Source: Phycisphaerales bacterium | GTDB lineage: Bacteria; Planctomycetota; Phycisphaerae; Sedimentisphaerales; Anaerohalosphaeraceae | Direction of reading: 5' to 3' | Length of the DNA stretch: 5,790 nucleotides | NCBI GenBank assembly: GCA_003152975.1 | Contig: PMBP01000380.1 | Span: 1 to 5,790 of the forward strand | Shown here: positions 5,577 through 5,790 of the stretch, piece by piece | Position numbering within the stretch: position 1 is the stretch's first letter | Layout of the letters: every line of letters starts with the position of its first letter | Position numbers and translations under genes: made by a program | Notes under the pieces: generated by a model | What the model was told of the DNA's origin: nothing | Databases searched by the model: none | Seen by the model: only the letters and a program-made list of their open reading frames with translations

Positions 5577-5611
5577 CACCTTGCACACTTTTCTCTCACC
5601 TTGCTCACCTT
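5577..5611 (+). repeat. CACCTTGC direct repeats
   Basis: CACCTTGC at 5577-5584 and 5597-5604, with a shortened CACCTT at 5606-5611. Units are irregularly spaced in a pyrimidine-rich stretch that immediately precedes the GC-rich repeat pair. Confidence 0.5.
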
Positions 5612-5621
5612 ATTTGTCCCG

Positions 5622-5680
5622 CCCCGAGAAACTCGGTCCCTGAGTAATCTCGTTGCGCGGCAACGAGATATATCGAAGGG
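5622..5680 (+). repeat. GC-rich repeat, copy 1, interrupted by a hairpin
   Basis: The 23-nt unit at 5622-5644 matches the unit at 5737-5759 in 21 positions. It contains a small perfect hairpin, CCGAG-AAA-CTCGG (5624-5636). The copy closes with TCGAAGGG (5673-5680), as does copy 2, but 28 nt separate CCTGAG from TCGAAGGG here, against 4 nt in copy 2. Confidence 0.65.
5647..5669. repeat. Perfect hairpin, 10-bp stem, GCG loop
   Basis: ATCTCGTTGC (5647-5656) and GCAACGAGAT (5660-5669) are exact complements around a 3-nt loop. It sits inside repeat copy 1, between CCTGAG and TCGAAGGG, where copy 2 has only CCTG. No T run follows, so intrinsic termination is unlikely; insertion of a palindromic unit is one explanation. 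Confidence 0.75.
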
Positions 5681-5709
5681 CGAGGGGCATAATCCCCCAT
5701 CATGGCAAT

Positions 5710-5731
5710 CCTTGAATCCTTGAAATCAAGG
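5710..5731 (+). repeat. CCTTGAA direct repeat with embedded palindrome
   Basis: CCTTGAA is repeated at 5710-5716 and 5718-5724, and the second copy is part of CCTTGAAATCAAGG (5718-5731), whose arms CCTTGA and TCAAGG are complementary. It lies directly before repeat copy 2. Confidence 0.5.
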
Positions 5732-5736
5732 TTCCC

Positions 5737-5782
5737 CCCCGAGAAACCCGGTCCCCGAGCTCGTCCTGAGCCTGTCGAAGGG
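5737..5782 (+). repeat. GC-rich repeat, copy 2, ending in a GAGCCTGTCGAAGGG motif
   Basis: Bases 5737-5759 repeat copy 1 with two differences. The tail CGTCCTGAGCCTGTCGAAGG (5762-5781) resembles a short intergenic motif I recall from many unrelated bacterial genomes (reverse strand beginning CCTTCGACAGGCTCAGG). The inner hairpin is weaker than in copy 1, CCGAG against CCCGG, with one mismatch. It reaches nearly to the window edge and may continue. Confidence 0.6.
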
Positions 5783-5790
5783 TCGTCACG

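Larger units (their letters stand above)
5022..5790. other. Non-coding repeat and remnant mosaic downstream of prmC
   Basis: No intact gene is visible over about 770 bp. From left to right it holds tandem GCAAAGGGCAAA units, a CACCAAGTCACAAAAAAATT stretch (5110-5129), ACAGGATT units, ATCAAAA units, a 113-bp inverted-repeat element, two minus-strand coding remnants separated by a palindrome, CACCTTGC repeats, and two GC-rich repeat copies with hairpins. Open frames on both strands here lack ribosome sites and intact domains. Density and variety suggest a site where short elements insert and decay. No clear intrinsic terminator for prmC was found. Confidence 0.6.

Overview
The window reads as a chromosomal segment of a GC-rich, free-living bacterium. 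The genes are GC-rich with GC-rich third positions, while the gaps are visibly AT-richer. The gene content (a PhoR/PhoB-type two-component pair, a WecA/TagO-type polyprenyl-phosphate sugar transferase, a release-factor methyltransferase) is bacterial. Its style, with loosely packed genes, G-rich or SD-like start regions and gaps full of short A-rich repeats, makes me think of Planctomycetota or a similar environmental lineage. This is an impression from pattern memory and not a proof.

Layout. Positions 1-1220 (minus strand) carry a phosphate-type two-component system: the response regulator phoB (513-1220), followed 21 nt downstream by the N-terminal 163 codons of a PhoR-like histidine kinase (1-491) that runs off the left edge. 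Positions 1221-1825 form a roughly 600-bp AT-rich divergent intergenic region with a possible phoB promoter, a small inverted repeat and no convincing gene. Positions 1826-3978 (plus strand) hold a two-gene unit, an ATP-grasp ligase of unknown substrate overlapping by 4 bp a polytopic WecA/TagO-family sugar-1-phosphate transferase. After a 176-bp gap comes prmC (4155-5021), the N5-glutamine methyltransferase of peptide release factors.

From 5022 to the right edge (about 770 bp) I find no intact gene. This tract is a mosaic of short repeats: tandem A-rich and ACAGGATT-type units, a 113-bp inverted-repeat element that looks like a MITE or fused insertion-sequence ends, two minus-strand coding remnants (one with the signature of the YhcG/DUF1016 nuclease N-terminal domain) separated by an 11-bp-stem palindrome, and two copies of a GC-rich repeat, one of which contains an extra perfect 10-bp-stem hairpin.

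How the genes relate. PhoR and PhoB would sense and respond to phosphate limitation. The ATP-grasp/transferase pair looks translationally coupled and probably acts in starting or modifying a lipid-linked envelope glycan. prmC is housekeeping and appears unrelated. No complete new system is evident. The most noteworthy items are the altered histidine motif of the sugar transferase, the coupled ATP-grasp, and the repeat/remnant mosaic at the right end.
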